Shown one piece after another: positions 8,470 through 16,284 of a stretch of 64,000 bases of DNA (positions are counted from its first letter, which is position 1; every line of letters starts with the position of its first letter). Position numbers and translations under genes: made by a program. The notes below the pieces were generated by a model. The model worked only from the letters and a program-made list of their open reading frames with translations, had not been told where the DNA came from and did no database searches. Source of the stretch: UBA11591 sp040220895 (lineage in GTDB: Bacteria; Bacteroidota; Bacteroidia; Flavobacteriales_E; Vicingaceae); assembly GCA_040220895.1 (NCBI GenBank), contig JAVJVY010000001.1:186001-250000 (forward strand), given 5' to 3'.

Positions 8470-9171
8470 ATGCCTATTCCTATGCGCAGCTTAATAACTT
8501 TAGGGGCAATAACTTTACTGCTTACCGCTTGTTACAGAACTCCGAATGACTCCGTGCAATATGAGGATCTGGACCTCGTGCAAACGCATTACAACGCCAG
8601 CCGCCTGAGTGGTACATCGAGCTATCCAAATACCTATAAAACTTTTGTCGTAGCTGATTCTTTTCAGTTTGCCACGAACGTTGAGGGTGTCTCCATCGAA
8701 GATGTCAATCAGCCTCAGTACCGTATTCCTTTGAGGCAAAACATCATCGATCATCTGCTCGATTACGGCTACCTTCCAGTGTCGAACCCAACAGATACAC
8801 CGGATGTATATATTTCATTGACTGTTAGCTACATAAATACCACGAGCCTGACCTTTTATCCCATATTCTGGGGTGGTGCGGGTGGCTGGGGCTATCCTTA
8901 CTACGGCTGGGGTGGCGGTTATTACTACCCTTCTTATAATTGGGTACCATCGGTAACTTCCTACGACCAAGGCACCATGATTATTGATTGGATGGATATT
9001 AAGAATGCGGTTGCTATTCCCGATAACGACACCTCGTTTTATAACATTGACGTAGAATGGGAAATGGTTATCAACGGTCTGGTAAGAAACAGCACCGATG
9101 CCGACAGACTCAGCAGACTTCAAGCCGCTATCTCTCAAGGATTCGAGCAATCACCTTACTTAAAAAATTGA
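8470..9171 (+). CDS. DUF4136-type outer-membrane lipoprotein
   Basis: The 233-residue product begins with a lipoprotein signal whose lipobox LLTAC puts the acylated cysteine at residue 21. The mature domain matches the DUF4136 pattern: an N-terminal KTFVVADSF strand, a Tyr/Gly/Trp-rich central segment (residues 133-160, with YPYYGWGGGYYYP), and the late GTMIIDWMD strand. DUF4136 proteins are common Bacteroidota envelope lipoproteins without an assigned activity. The next barrel gene starts 5 bases after the stop, so the two are very likely cotranscribed. Confidence 0.8.
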   Translation: MPIPMRSLITLGAITLLLTACYRTPNDSVQYEDLDLVQTHYNASRLSGTSSYPNTYKTFVVADSFQFATNVEGVSIEDVNQPQYRIPLRQNIIDHLLDYGYLPVSNPTDTPDVYISLTVSYINTTSLTFYPIFWGGAGGWGYPYYGWGGGYYYPSYNWVPSVTSYDQGTMIIDWMDIKNAVAIPDNDTSFYNIDVEWEMVINGLVRNSTDADRLSRLQAAISQGFEQSPYLKN

Positions 9172-9175
9172 GGCC

Positions 9176-9826
9176 ATGAAAAGAATAAGCATCCTTGTTA
9201 TTAGCTTTTTTGTTTTGTCTTTTGTTGGCAAGGCACAAGACATGATCTTAACCCTGCACTACAATTTTGGGCAGGCAACCGGTGACTTCGAGCAATTCAC
9301 TCCCGACCCGGCTTATCGCGGCGGTGGGTTAAACTTTACCCGCTTTCTTGAGAGCAATGATCACATTGGCATGGGACTTTCGATCGATTGGGTAGGTTTT
9401 TATAAAAAGACAGCCAGAAGCACATTCCCCTATTATGATGAACAAACCGGCAGGACGAATTCAGACATCAATGCCCTGCAAGTAAGGTATTTGTACGTCA
9501 CTCCCATTCTGGCATCCTTTGATTATTATTTCATCAAAGACGCAAATTTCATGCCATACATTGGTTTCAATGTGGGTACTATTTACACCGAACAGGAATT
9601 GAACATTTCAGCGCTTTCGAACAGGGTAAATACGGCATGGGACTTTGCTGCCGGTGCCGAGGCCGGACTGCATTTGGTATTTGGAGAATCCGGGCTTGGA
9701 ATGAACCTGACGGGTATGTACACCCACTCCTTTTACAACCATACATTTTATAACGTTTTGTTGAATACCAATACGGGTGGAATATTTTCTGTTGGCCTGG
9801 GCGTTTCATTCCTAATGTTGCGTTGA
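9176..9826 (+). CDS. Outer-membrane beta-barrel protein
   Basis: A signal peptide (ISILVISFFVLSFVGKAQ) leads a 216-residue protein with regularly spaced amphipathic strands (YLYVTPILASFDYYF, MPYIGFNVGTIY, and a last strand GGIFSVGLGVSFLML). The hydrophobic, near-terminal aromatic/Leu residues fit a small outer-membrane barrel. It follows the DUF4136 lipoprotein by four bases and probably acts in the same envelope context. No enzymatic residues are recognisable. Confidence 0.72.
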   Translation: MKRISILVISFFVLSFVGKAQDMILTLHYNFGQATGDFEQFTPDPAYRGGGLNFTRFLESNDHIGMGLSIDWVGFYKKTARSTFPYYDEQTGRTNSDINALQVRYLYVTPILASFDYYFIKDANFMPYIGFNVGTIYTEQELNISALSNRVNTAWDFAAGAEAGLHLVFGESGLGMNLTGMYTHSFYNHTFYNVLLNTNTGGIFSVGLGVSFLMLR

Positions 9827-9857
9827 GGGGCTTAATTTTCACATAACCCATTGAATC

Positions 9858-10514
9858 TTGATAGCAAAGCTTGATCGCTTTTTCCAAACTTATTCTTATC
9901 TGATATTTCTCCTTTCTATGGCCTTTTGGCTGGGACTCTCTCCGATTATTGGAGTGGTAACTTCCATTCATATAATCGACGTCCTTGTTCTATCCGTTAT
10001 TGACCTATCAGCTTTCTATTTTCTTTACCACGAACGATTTCGCCTACTTTCCTTCCTACTTATCTTTGTGAGTATTTTGTCTCTCTGGGTTTCGTTTATT
10101 TTTCCCGAACTGCGATTGGCGGGTGAGTTGGAGCGGGCTTCGCATTTCGTGTTGTTTATTTTTATCACCATTCATCTGATCCGAAAAATCTTTAAGAGTA
10201 AGGTTGTAGATGAAAGCACCATTTATGCATCCATTTCGGGCTACATGATGATCGGTATCATGTCATCCATCCTTTGCTGGTTTCTGCATAATTCCGTACC
10301 TGAATCTTACAACATCCCTGTTTCTTCACGCATCATTGACTATAGCTATTATTCCTACGTCACCATGTCCACCCTTGGATACGGCGATGTTCTCCCCCAA
10401 ACAGAAGCAGCTAAATCTCTGGCGGTATTCATTACTTTGATCGGGCAATTTTACATGACGGTGCTGGTTGCCCTGCTCATTGGTAAATTTCTTAATCAGA
10501 GGAACAATGCCTGA
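9858..10514 (+). CDS. Potassium channel-family membrane protein, probable TTG start
   Basis: The 218-residue protein has about five to six hydrophobic segments and a pore loop with TMSTLGYGD (residues about 171-179). This is a K+ filter in which Leu replaces the usual Val, as I expect in a Bacteroidota ion-channel family. There is no arginine-rich S4 helix, so it is unlikely to be voltage gated, and no cytoplasmic RCK domain. The frame has no ATG before the first helix: the best start is TTG at 9858, while the first ATG (9918) lies inside the first membrane segment. It stands alone between two outer-membrane protein genes. Confidence 0.82.
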   Translation: MIAKLDRFFQTYSYLIFLLSMAFWLGLSPIIGVVTSIHIIDVLVLSVIDLSAFYFLYHERFRLLSFLLIFVSILSLWVSFIFPELRLAGELERASHFVLFIFITIHLIRKIFKSKVVDESTIYASISGYMMIGIMSSILCWFLHNSVPESYNIPVSSRIIDYSYYSYVTMSTLGYGDVLPQTEAAKSLAVFITLIGQFYMTVLVALLIGKFLNQRNNA

Positions 10515-10555
10515 TCAAAAAGCCCTTTTGTTATTTTTATAAAAACAATATTTCC

Positions 10556-11164
10556 ATGATACGAATCTTTTTATCTGCCCTTACGCTCTGCTTTTTTTCA
10601 GTTGCTGTCTCACAGGACACGAATTACGTAGACCCCAATTACCAAGCTAAAAAGCAAAAAGAACCTAAGAAGTCATCTTCGCTCAAAGATAAGATGTACG
10701 TGGGCGGAACCTTTGGAGTGTCATTGGGCTCTTTTTCTTCTTCAGTGCTAATAGAACCCATGGTCGGATTCAAAATGACAGAGAAATTATCGACAGGTAT
10801 TGGAATTGGCTATCGATGGGGCCAAGGCAGTTACACGAGTGGCAGCAAGTTCACCTATAACAATTACCTGGGAAGGGTATTCACGAGGTACATTATTATT
10901 CCCAAGGTCTATGCCCACGTGGAATACATGGTCGAGAGCTATGATAAGATCTTTCAGTTCGAAAGTCAAAACCCTTTGGTAAAAAATAATTCAAGGACGG
11001 CAGTGCCATTTTTATTCGTTGGCGGAGGCTTTCGTTCCCAAGCAGGCAGAGGTTCGTTTATCGTCCAGGTGCTGTTCAACGTTCTTCAGAACAATCCCAA
11101 TTCTGCAGAAATATACCCTTCGGGCTTTCCTTATATCAGCATCGGGTACATCGGTGGTTTCTAA
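10556..11164 (+). CDS. Exported outer-membrane beta-barrel protein
   Basis: A signal peptide (LSALTLCFFSVAVSQ) precedes a lysine-rich linker and then a barrel-like beta domain (residues 48-202) with the pattern YVGGTFGVSLGSF at its start and YISIGYIGGF at its end. These are typical first and last strands of small Bacteroidota porin-fold proteins. A family name cannot be assigned. It is convergent with the CoA-transferase gene with a single base between the stop codons. Confidence 0.7.
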   Translation: MIRIFLSALTLCFFSVAVSQDTNYVDPNYQAKKQKEPKKSSSLKDKMYVGGTFGVSLGSFSSSVLIEPMVGFKMTEKLSTGIGIGYRWGQGSYTSGSKFTYNNYLGRVFTRYIIIPKVYAHVEYMVESYDKIFQFESQNPLVKNNSRTAVPFLFVGGGFRSQAGRGSFIVQVLFNVLQNNPNSAEIYPSGFPYISIGYIGGF

Positions 11165-11165
11165 G

Positions 11166-12446
11166 TCAGTGCCTTTTGAATATTGCAAAAGCAGCCTCTT
11201 CTAATTTTTCCCTGTGCTTTGGGTGAGAAATCTCAATAAGGGCAGAGGCCCTTTCTCTCAAATTCTTCCCGTAAAGGTAAGCCACACCGTATTCGGTTAC
11301 AACATAATGAACGTGCGCCCGGCTCGTGGTAACACTAGCCCCGGGTTTTAACTGGGACACAATCTTTGAATCTCCGTATTTGGTCGTTGAATTAAGTGCG
11401 ATAATTGGTTTCCCCCCCGGTGAAAGGGATGCACCTCTTATAAAATCGACCTGCCCGCCAACGCCTGAATATTGCCTGGTTCCTATACTGTCGGCACAAA
11501 CCTGTCCAAATAAGTCTACTTCGATGGCACTGTTTATTGATGTCACTTTCGGATTGGTTCGGATCACGGCCGTGTCGTTGACGTAAGAAATATCGCGCAT
11601 TTCGACCACAGGATTGTCATCGATGAAGTCATATAATTTTCTGGACCCGATGCAAAATCCAGAAACAATCTTGCCCCATTGCCGAACCTTTTTTCTGCCT
11701 GTCAACGCACCGCATTCCACCAATTCCATGATTCCGTCAGAAAACATTTCGGTATGCATTCCCAGATCTTTATGTCCTTTCAGGGCATGTAAGGCCGCAT
11801 TCGGAATGCCTCCGATGCCCGTCTGCAGGGTTGCGCCATCATCCACCAATTCCGCAATGAAATTTCCGATGGTGAGTTCCGTTGGTGTCGGGGGTTTAGC
11901 TTCTAGTTCGAAAAGCGGATCGTGGCATTCAACCAGGGCATCCATGGAAGAAACATGGATTATACCGTTTCCGTGAACCCTGGGCATGTTTTCATTTACT
12001 TGTGCAATGACATGTTTTGCTGTGTCGATCGCTGCATTCGTGACGTCAACAGCCACACCGGTAGAACAATAACCGTGTTTGTCGGGTGGACTAACCTGAA
12101 CCAAGGCAACGTCCAAAGGCATCATTCCGGAACGAAAAAGATCAGGAATCTCACTCAAGAACATGGGAATATAATTCGCCAGTCCTTCGGTAATGGCCTT
12201 TCTGGTATTGGGGCCGACAAAAAAGGTGTTCACGTTGAAGGAATCATCGTATTGCGGTTCCAGGTAAGGGGCCAGTCCTTCGGTGTGAATTCCAATGAGT
12301 TCGACCCCATGCAATTCATTTCCCCTGGCAGTCAGGGCATTTACTAAATGCTGAGGGGTAGCAGCTGCGCTGTGCAAAAAAACTCGGTCACCCGATTTAA
12401 TGTTCTTTACGGCTTCATCTGCCGTCACATATTTCAATTCTTTCAT
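11166..12446 (-). CDS. Acetyl-CoA hydrolase/CoA-transferase family protein (Cat1/4-hydroxybutyrate CoA-transferase type)
   Basis: The 426-residue length and motifs fit the class I CoA-transferases that include 4-hydroxybutyrate and succinate:acetate CoA-transferases. The N-terminal domain has the Gly-rich nucleotide loops. The MHTEMFSDG segment (about residues 230-238) holds the glutamate that forms the acyl-CoA thioester intermediate, and GIGGIPNAA precedes it. The C-terminal GGQVDFIRGA and STTKYGDSKIV segments are also family features. It probably exchanges CoA between acetate and a C4 or other short acid in the cytoplasm. The ATG overlaps the stop of the SLC13-type transporter gene (ATGA), which suggests that the acid brought in by the transporter is a substrate. 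Confidence 0.88.
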   Translation of the reverse strand: MKELKYVTADEAVKNIKSGDRVFLHSAAATPQHLVNALTARGNELHGVELIGIHTEGLAPYLEPQYDDSFNVNTFFVGPNTRKAITEGLANYIPMFLSEIPDLFRSGMMPLDVALVQVSPPDKHGYCSTGVAVDVTNAAIDTAKHVIAQVNENMPRVHGNGIIHVSSMDALVECHDPLFELEAKPPTPTELTIGNFIAELVDDGATLQTGIGGIPNAALHALKGHKDLGMHTEMFSDGIMELVECGALTGRKKVRQWGKIVSGFCIGSRKLYDFIDDNPVVEMRDISYVNDTAVIRTNPKVTSINSAIEVDLFGQVCADSIGTRQYSGVGGQVDFIRGASLSPGGKPIIALNSTTKYGDSKIVSQLKPGASVTTSRAHVHYVVTEYGVAYLYGKNLRERASALIEISHPKHREKLEEAAFAIFKRH

Positions 12447-14236
12447 AATTCAAACCACCAAAAAATCATAATCAATGAAGTTATTCCATAGACCAACAGC
12501 ATCGGCAGACCTGCCCTGAGAAAATCGGTGCCTTTGTAACCTCCGGGACCATAGACCATCATATTGGTCTGATAACCCATCGGGGTCAAAAAGGCAGCAG
12601 ACGCGCCAAAAGCAATGGTCAGGTAAAAGGCATCACCAGACATGGTCATTTGATGTGCCAGGGAGTAAGCGATTGGGAAAGCGATGGAAACCGCAGCCAC
12701 ATTTGTCACCAACGAAGTAAGCAGAACGGTAAAAGCAAAGAGTGCTGTGATCAATATCTTGACGTCATTTTTAGGTATAAAACGCAAAAATTGGTCTGAG
12801 ACCAGGTCGGCTGCGCCAGATTCAATAAAAACCTTTCCCAAGGTCAATGAACAAGCCAAAACAATCAGCAGATCGAAATTAAAATTGCTCTTAATGGAAT
12901 CAACGGTCAGAAATCCGAACCATACTAGTAGAAAAAGTGACAGCACCAGGGAAAAGAAAAAATCAAAATATCCTGTAAACAAGGCTCCGGCCACCAGGGC
13001 CTGTAAGAAATAGTAAACCGGTTTTCTTCGAACCAATGGTTTCTTGAAGCTCTCGCGGATATTGGTAAGGAGGTAAAGATCCTTGTCTTCCTTGATTCGA
13101 TGCTCAAAATCATTCCCTGCCAGCAAGAGTAACAGGTCGCCGCTTTTTATCTTAACATAACCGATCTTACCACTTACTTTCTCTCCATTGCGGTGTATAC
13201 CGATGATGGAAGCATTATAGTTCTGACGGAAATGGCTGTCTTTAACCATGACTCCGGCCAATTTACTATTGGCTGAAACGATGACCTCTACGATACTTCC
13301 GGCCCCTACCTTGTCGAGTTTTTCCTCAGAAGGTAATTTAATTCCCTTTTGATTTTCAACGAAACGCACCAAGCGTTCGGTATCACCGGCAAAATAAAGA
13401 TGATCGCCTTTTTGAAGCACCGTGCTTGGTTCAATTGGAGTTATGACTTCACCATTCCTCGAAATTTCGATTAAGTAAATACCTTTCAGATTCTTGAGAC
13501 CTGCATCGACGACTGTCACGCCTTCCAGATCATTCCCATCCTCGAGCTCGACTTCATGGATGTATTGACCTCTGTTCTCACTGAACTGCTTCATTGCTAT
13601 GACCCGATCGGGCAACAATCGCCTAACAAAAAGCACCTGAAATAAAATCCCAAATAAACAGACCGTCCCGCCCACAACAAAGAAGTCCATAAAGCTTAAA
13701 AGACCTTCGCCGTTAGAGCTCAACAAGCCCATCAATACCAGGTTTGTTGAGGTACCTATAACCGTGATCATTCCACCAAGTATGGCTGCATATGACAATG
13801 GGATCAGAAACTTCGAAGGCGAGATGTCATTTTGCCTGGCCCATTGCTGAACATTACTCATGAGCATGGCTACAATGGGTGTGTTATTCAAAAAAGAAGA
13901 GAGAACGGCAACCGTCACCGACAACTTCGTCATAAAAACACCGGGGCTGTCGGCTCTTTTAAACCATTTGTCAAATAGGGCATCGACATTCGTGTTATGC
14001 CTGATGGCGACGGTAATAAAAATGAGGATAAAGATGGTAATTACCTGCATGTTCGAAAATGAAGCAAGCAGGCCTTGAACGTTTTCTGCCCCACCCATGA
14101 TCAAGATCAGGGTTCCCAATAAAAAGGCACTTGAAGGGCTGAGTTTATTGGTGAAAATAGTAGCAATAATGCCTACTACAACAAGAAGAATCAGGTAGGC
14201 ATCAAAAAAATCGCTAATGTGAGAAAGGGTGTCCAT
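12443..14236 (-). CDS. SLC13/DASS-type anion transporter with two TrkA-C domains
   Basis: The 597-residue protein has a divalent anion:sodium symporter fold interrupted by two soluble TrkA-C (RCK_C) domains at about residues 215-300 and 305-385. The SNT-type helix-pin motif occurs as FLNNTPIVAM near residue 114 and again as LVTNVAAVSIAFP near residue 515, which mark the two inverted substrate and Na+ binding halves. This architecture occurs in bacterial SLC13 permeases whose substrates (sulfate, dicarboxylates) are usually not known. The gene leads a two-gene operon with the CoA-transferase through a four-base overlap, which favours an organic acid over sulfate. Confidence 0.9.
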   Translation of the reverse strand: MDTLSHISDFFDAYLILLVVVGIIATIFTNKLSPSSAFLLGTLILIMGGAENVQGLLASFSNMQVITIFILIFITVAIRHNTNVDALFDKWFKRADSPGVFMTKLSVTVAVLSSFLNNTPIVAMLMSNVQQWARQNDISPSKFLIPLSYAAILGGMITVIGTSTNLVLMGLLSSNGEGLLSFMDFFVVGGTVCLFGILFQVLFVRRLLPDRVIAMKQFSENRGQYIHEVELEDGNDLEGVTVVDAGLKNLKGIYLIEISRNGEVITPIEPSTVLQKGDHLYFAGDTERLVRFVENQKGIKLPSEEKLDKVGAGSIVEVIVSANSKLAGVMVKDSHFRQNYNASIIGIHRNGEKVSGKIGYVKIKSGDLLLLLAGNDFEHRIKEDKDLYLLTNIRESFKKPLVRRKPVYYFLQALVAGALFTGYFDFFFSLVLSLFLLVWFGFLTVDSIKSNFNFDLLIVLACSLTLGKVFIESGAADLVSDQFLRFIPKNDVKILITALFAFTVLLTSLVTNVAAVSIAFPIAYSLAHQMTMSGDAFYLTIAFGASAAFLTPMGYQTNMMVYGPGGYKGTDFLRAGLPMLLVYGITSLIMIFWWFEL

Positions 14237-14347
14237 AATGGATGAAAAGTAGTCGAAAAGTACGACTTAACGCATTAACGACCTTGGGTTCGCATCGAGC
14301 CGATGGAATAATTTTTAATTTAGCCCCTCAAAGAAAATCAATTCACC

Positions 14348-15163
14348 ATGAATAAGCTAAAAGTATTGTTTGTTTCACTCCTGACATTGGTCATTTTTAA
14401 CATACAAGCGCAAACCGAAGAAGACAAGATCAGAGAAATCATTATGTCTTTTACAAAAGCCGTACAAAAACTAAGGTCTGAAGGAGCAGCAGCGGCACCC
14501 GAAGCTACCTCGTATATCAGCAATAGCTTTCGATATGATGCCAAGATCATCAATGTCATGAACATTGTGAAGGTCGAATCATATGATTTCAAGACCATTC
14601 AGGCCTATCTAAGTCAGTTGAAGGCCAGTGAATTATCCATTGACCGTAAATTGGGCCCTCTGGACGATGTCAAAGTCCGTGGTACTTTAGCCTATGCCAA
14701 GTACTACAGCGATTACGAGCTATTTGAAAACGACCGCATGATCAGTAAAGGGCGCAGGTATGTCGAACTTATCTTTCGCAAATACGACAACGCCTGGAAA
14801 ATTGACTGGATGACCAGCCTTGAAATTGATGATATAGAGTACAAAGGCATGTGTGTTTGTGAGATCTTTGAGAACAAAGGCTTAAAGAATATTATCACGG
14901 AGACCATTGTACCCGATGGTTCAAACGTAGATTTTATGAATGACAAGTTCTCGATCGACGAAAGCACGGAACCAAAAAATGTACGCCAGGGTTTCAGAGA
15001 TTATTTGTGGTACAGCAATGGTGCCGTCCATCGTAGAAACCTCGATGGGTCTAAAGGTGAACAAATTACCTTGGCCAAAAGTCGACAGGAACTCATTCTC
15101 AACTTATTGAAAACAGAGGTCTACCCCGATCGCTGCTTCAATGTGGTGAGGAAACTGAAGTAA
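14348..15163 (+). CDS. Exported protein with an NTF2-like domain
   Basis: A signal peptide (VLFVSLLTLVIFNIQAQ) is followed by a domain of about 135 residues (22-165) in which an initial helix, a conserved VKVRGTLAYAKYYSDYEL strand pair and the late RKYDNAWKIDWM strand fit the SnoaL/NTF2-like fold. These often act as small-molecule binding modules. The remaining 100 residues contain two cysteines (CVC, near residue 172) and a tryptophan-rich segment (RDYLWYSNGAVHRRN) I do not recognise. It stands alone, divergent from the transporter gene. Confidence 0.65.
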   Translation: MNKLKVLFVSLLTLVIFNIQAQTEEDKIREIIMSFTKAVQKLRSEGAAAAPEATSYISNSFRYDAKIINVMNIVKVESYDFKTIQAYLSQLKASELSIDRKLGPLDDVKVRGTLAYAKYYSDYELFENDRMISKGRRYVELIFRKYDNAWKIDWMTSLEIDDIEYKGMCVCEIFENKGLKNIITETIVPDGSNVDFMNDKFSIDESTEPKNVRQGFRDYLWYSNGAVHRRNLDGSKGEQITLAKSRQELILNLLKTEVYPDRCFNVVRKLK

Positions 15164-15188
15164 TTTCTTTCTCTTCACTTGCTGGTTG

Positions 15189-15539
15189 ATGTCGGGGTTG
15201 AATATTGACAGTGCCCTGTTTATTGGCCTGATCACTATCGGACCTATTTTTGTTATGATAGGCCTGTTATTGGCGCTTTTCCCTCCAACTAAAATGAATG
15301 GTTTTTACGGATACCGCAGTCCGCAATCCATGAAGTCTCAGAAAAACTGGGCGTTTGCTCAAGTCCATGCTGCTGCCGGGTTTTTGCGATGGGGACTGAT
15401 CCTTACCGCAATAGCGATGACCGGACTTCTGATACCGGTGCCCAAAGCACTTGAAGTTTTCCTTTTCGCTTTTTTTACCGGGTTTTCCATTTATCGCATC
15501 ATCCGAACAACGGAAAAAGACCTTAAGCACGTGGAATAA
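15189..15539 (+). CDS. SdpI-type small membrane protein
   Basis: I start at the ATG at 15189; a TTG directly before it is possible. The protein has three hydrophobic segments, and after the first one the motif FPPTKMNGFYGYRSPQSMKSQKNW, of which NGFYGYR and KSQKNWAFAQ match the conserved C-terminal domain of SdpI, the immunity protein for the SdpC toxin in Bacillus. In Bacteroidota this domain occurs alone and its job is not established; no toxin gene is visible next to it. A GGGCT-GAAA-AGCCC hairpin follows the stop codon. Confidence 0.75.
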   Translation: MSGLNIDSALFIGLITIGPIFVMIGLLLALFPPTKMNGFYGYRSPQSMKSQKNWAFAQVHAAAGFLRWGLILTAIAMTGLLIPVPKALEVFLFAFFTGFSIYRIIRTTEKDLKHVE

Positions 15540-15544
15540 TAAAC

Positions 15545-15558
15545 GGGCTGAAAAGCCC
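15545..15558 (+). terminator. Short hairpin after the SdpI-like gene
   Basis: GGGCT and AGCCC form a perfect five-base-pair stem closed by a GAAA tetraloop, six bases after the stop codon. There is no U tract after it, so it may stabilise the mRNA end rather than terminate transcription on its own. Confidence 0.4.
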
Positions 15559-15647
15559 AATAAATGAGGTGGCAGTGCCGAGAAAGTGTCAGTGTCAGTG
15601 CCGGTGGGAGTGAACAGTGGAATGGAATGGGGAGTGAGAATTTTGTT

Positions 15648-15679
15648 CACTCACTCTCACACCCACACTCACACTTCAT
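15648..15679. repeat. 32-bp CACTCACTC-type repeat, copy 1
   Basis: This low-complexity sequence matches 33542-33573 at 30 of 32 positions. Both copies lie at the far end of the structured element downstream of a tRNA-Val gene, so it looks like a shared boundary of that element rather than a random simple repeat. Here TGTTCACTC at its left end also pairs with GAGTGAACA near 15609, giving an imperfect inverted repeat. Confidence 0.7.
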
Positions 15680-15681
15680 CC

Positions 15682-15698
15682 GTGGGACATACTGGAGT
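15682..15698 (-). repeat. 17-bp duplicate of the tRNA-Val(GAC) 3' end
   Basis: GTGGGACATACTGGAGT occurs here and, in the same orientation, at 15865-15881, where it forms the acceptor stem and T-arm end of tRNA-Val(GAC). The distance is 183 bases. A direct repeat of a tRNA 3' end is the mark left by site-specific integration at a tRNA, but no integrase gene is present. The sequence after the repeat does not continue as tRNA. Confidence 0.7.
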
Positions 15699-15760
15699 GC
15701 CTCCGGTGCTTCGCATCCTCGGCTCTCCAGGACATTGGACCCTTGTACCCAAGCCAAAAT

Positions 15761-15782
15761 CCAAACTTCGTTTGGTTTTTTT
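15761..15782 (+). terminator. Intrinsic terminator-like hairpin of the structured element
   Basis: CCAAAC, loop TTC, GTTTGG is followed directly by seven T. In the other orientation it is followed by four T, so it may work both ways. Confidence 0.65.
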
Positions 15783-15828
15783 ATGTAGTAGGCGTTCGCT
15801 ATTGCAAGCAATGCTCACTTTACTCCAT

Positions 15829-15857
15829 AAAAAAATCCTGATCGCGAGATCAGGATT
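15829..15857 (-). terminator. Terminator of tRNA-Val(GAC)
   Basis: A perfect ten-base-pair stem (AATCCTGATC with GATCAGGATT) around a GCGA/TCGC loop is followed on the minus strand by a run of T. It sits nine bases after the tRNA 3' end on the tRNA strand. Confidence 0.8.
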
Positions 15858-15865
15858 TTGCCTTG

Positions 15866-15940
15866 TGGGACATACTGGAGTCGAACCAGTGACCCCTACC
15901 CTGTCAAGGTAGTGCTCTAAACCAGCTGAGCTAATGCCCC
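15866..15940 (-). tRNA. tRNA-Val (anticodon GAC)
   Basis: The minus strand folds as a standard 75-nt cloverleaf. The acceptor stem is GGGGCAT with ATGTCCC, the anticodon stem is CTACC with GGTAG, and the loop TTGACAG gives anticodon GAC. The T arm has the canonical TTCGA loop. The discriminator base is A. CCA is not encoded (the sequence continues CAA), so it must be added by tRNA nucleotidyltransferase. Confidence 0.95.
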
Positions 15941-16284
15941 TTGTTACCGTCCTGCAAAAAAGCAGGGCGGCAAATATAGACAGCTTTGGTGATATATGAA
16001 ATAGTGGATTAGGGGGTTATGGTCTAATCTATTTATTATCCTCGTAGGGGAATCTATGATTCTTGATTTTTGAGCTCTGAGCTCTACTCTAACTAATATC
16101 AAAATACCACCAACCATGAACTATAGATCTATAAAAAACAGAACTGATTACCATTGCCAAGCCACCAGTATTCCTTAATTACAGACAAGACTACCCCCCT
16201 TCTCTTGATCAATTTTCCCTGATTAACTCTTCTTGCATTCAAAGTAAACTTTTGACTTTAGATATTAGGCTATATATTTAATCC
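15941..16284. other. AT-rich gap without a recognisable gene
   Basis: Between the tRNA-Val 5' end and the gene at 16285 there is no reading frame with coding character on either strand. GAGCTCTGAGCTC at 16071-16083 is a short self-complementary word. I see no clear promoter word or riboswitch. Confidence 0.6.

Larger units (their letters stand above)
15741..15857. repeat. Structured element downstream of tRNA-Val(GAC)
   Basis: The stretch starts with CCTTGTACCCAA, which is shared with the two copies near tRNA-Val(TAC). It then holds three hairpins: one with stem CCAAAC/GTTTGG and a TTC loop followed by seven T; a middle one with stem ATTG/CAAT around CAAG, a bulged T, and flanks TTCGC and GCTC; and a long one that serves as terminator of the tRNA transcript. 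The 33.6-33.8 kb copies have the same loops, bulge and linkers (for example TCCATAAAAAAA) but different paired bases. The outer arms are inverted relative to each other, so the element is palindromic overall. Confidence 0.65.

Noticed and set aside
15648..15679. Possible CRISPR-like repeat
   Set aside because: The repeat occurs once here and once 18 kb away, with no regular spacers and no cas genes.
15682..15881. Intact integrative element at tRNA-Val
   Set aside because: Only 183 bp lie between the repeats and no integrase gene is in the window, so at most it is a relic.
15586..15912. An open frame of 108 codons over the tRNA-Val flank on the plus strand
   Set aside because: It ends antisense to tRNA-Val, covers hairpins and simple repeats, and has no coding character.
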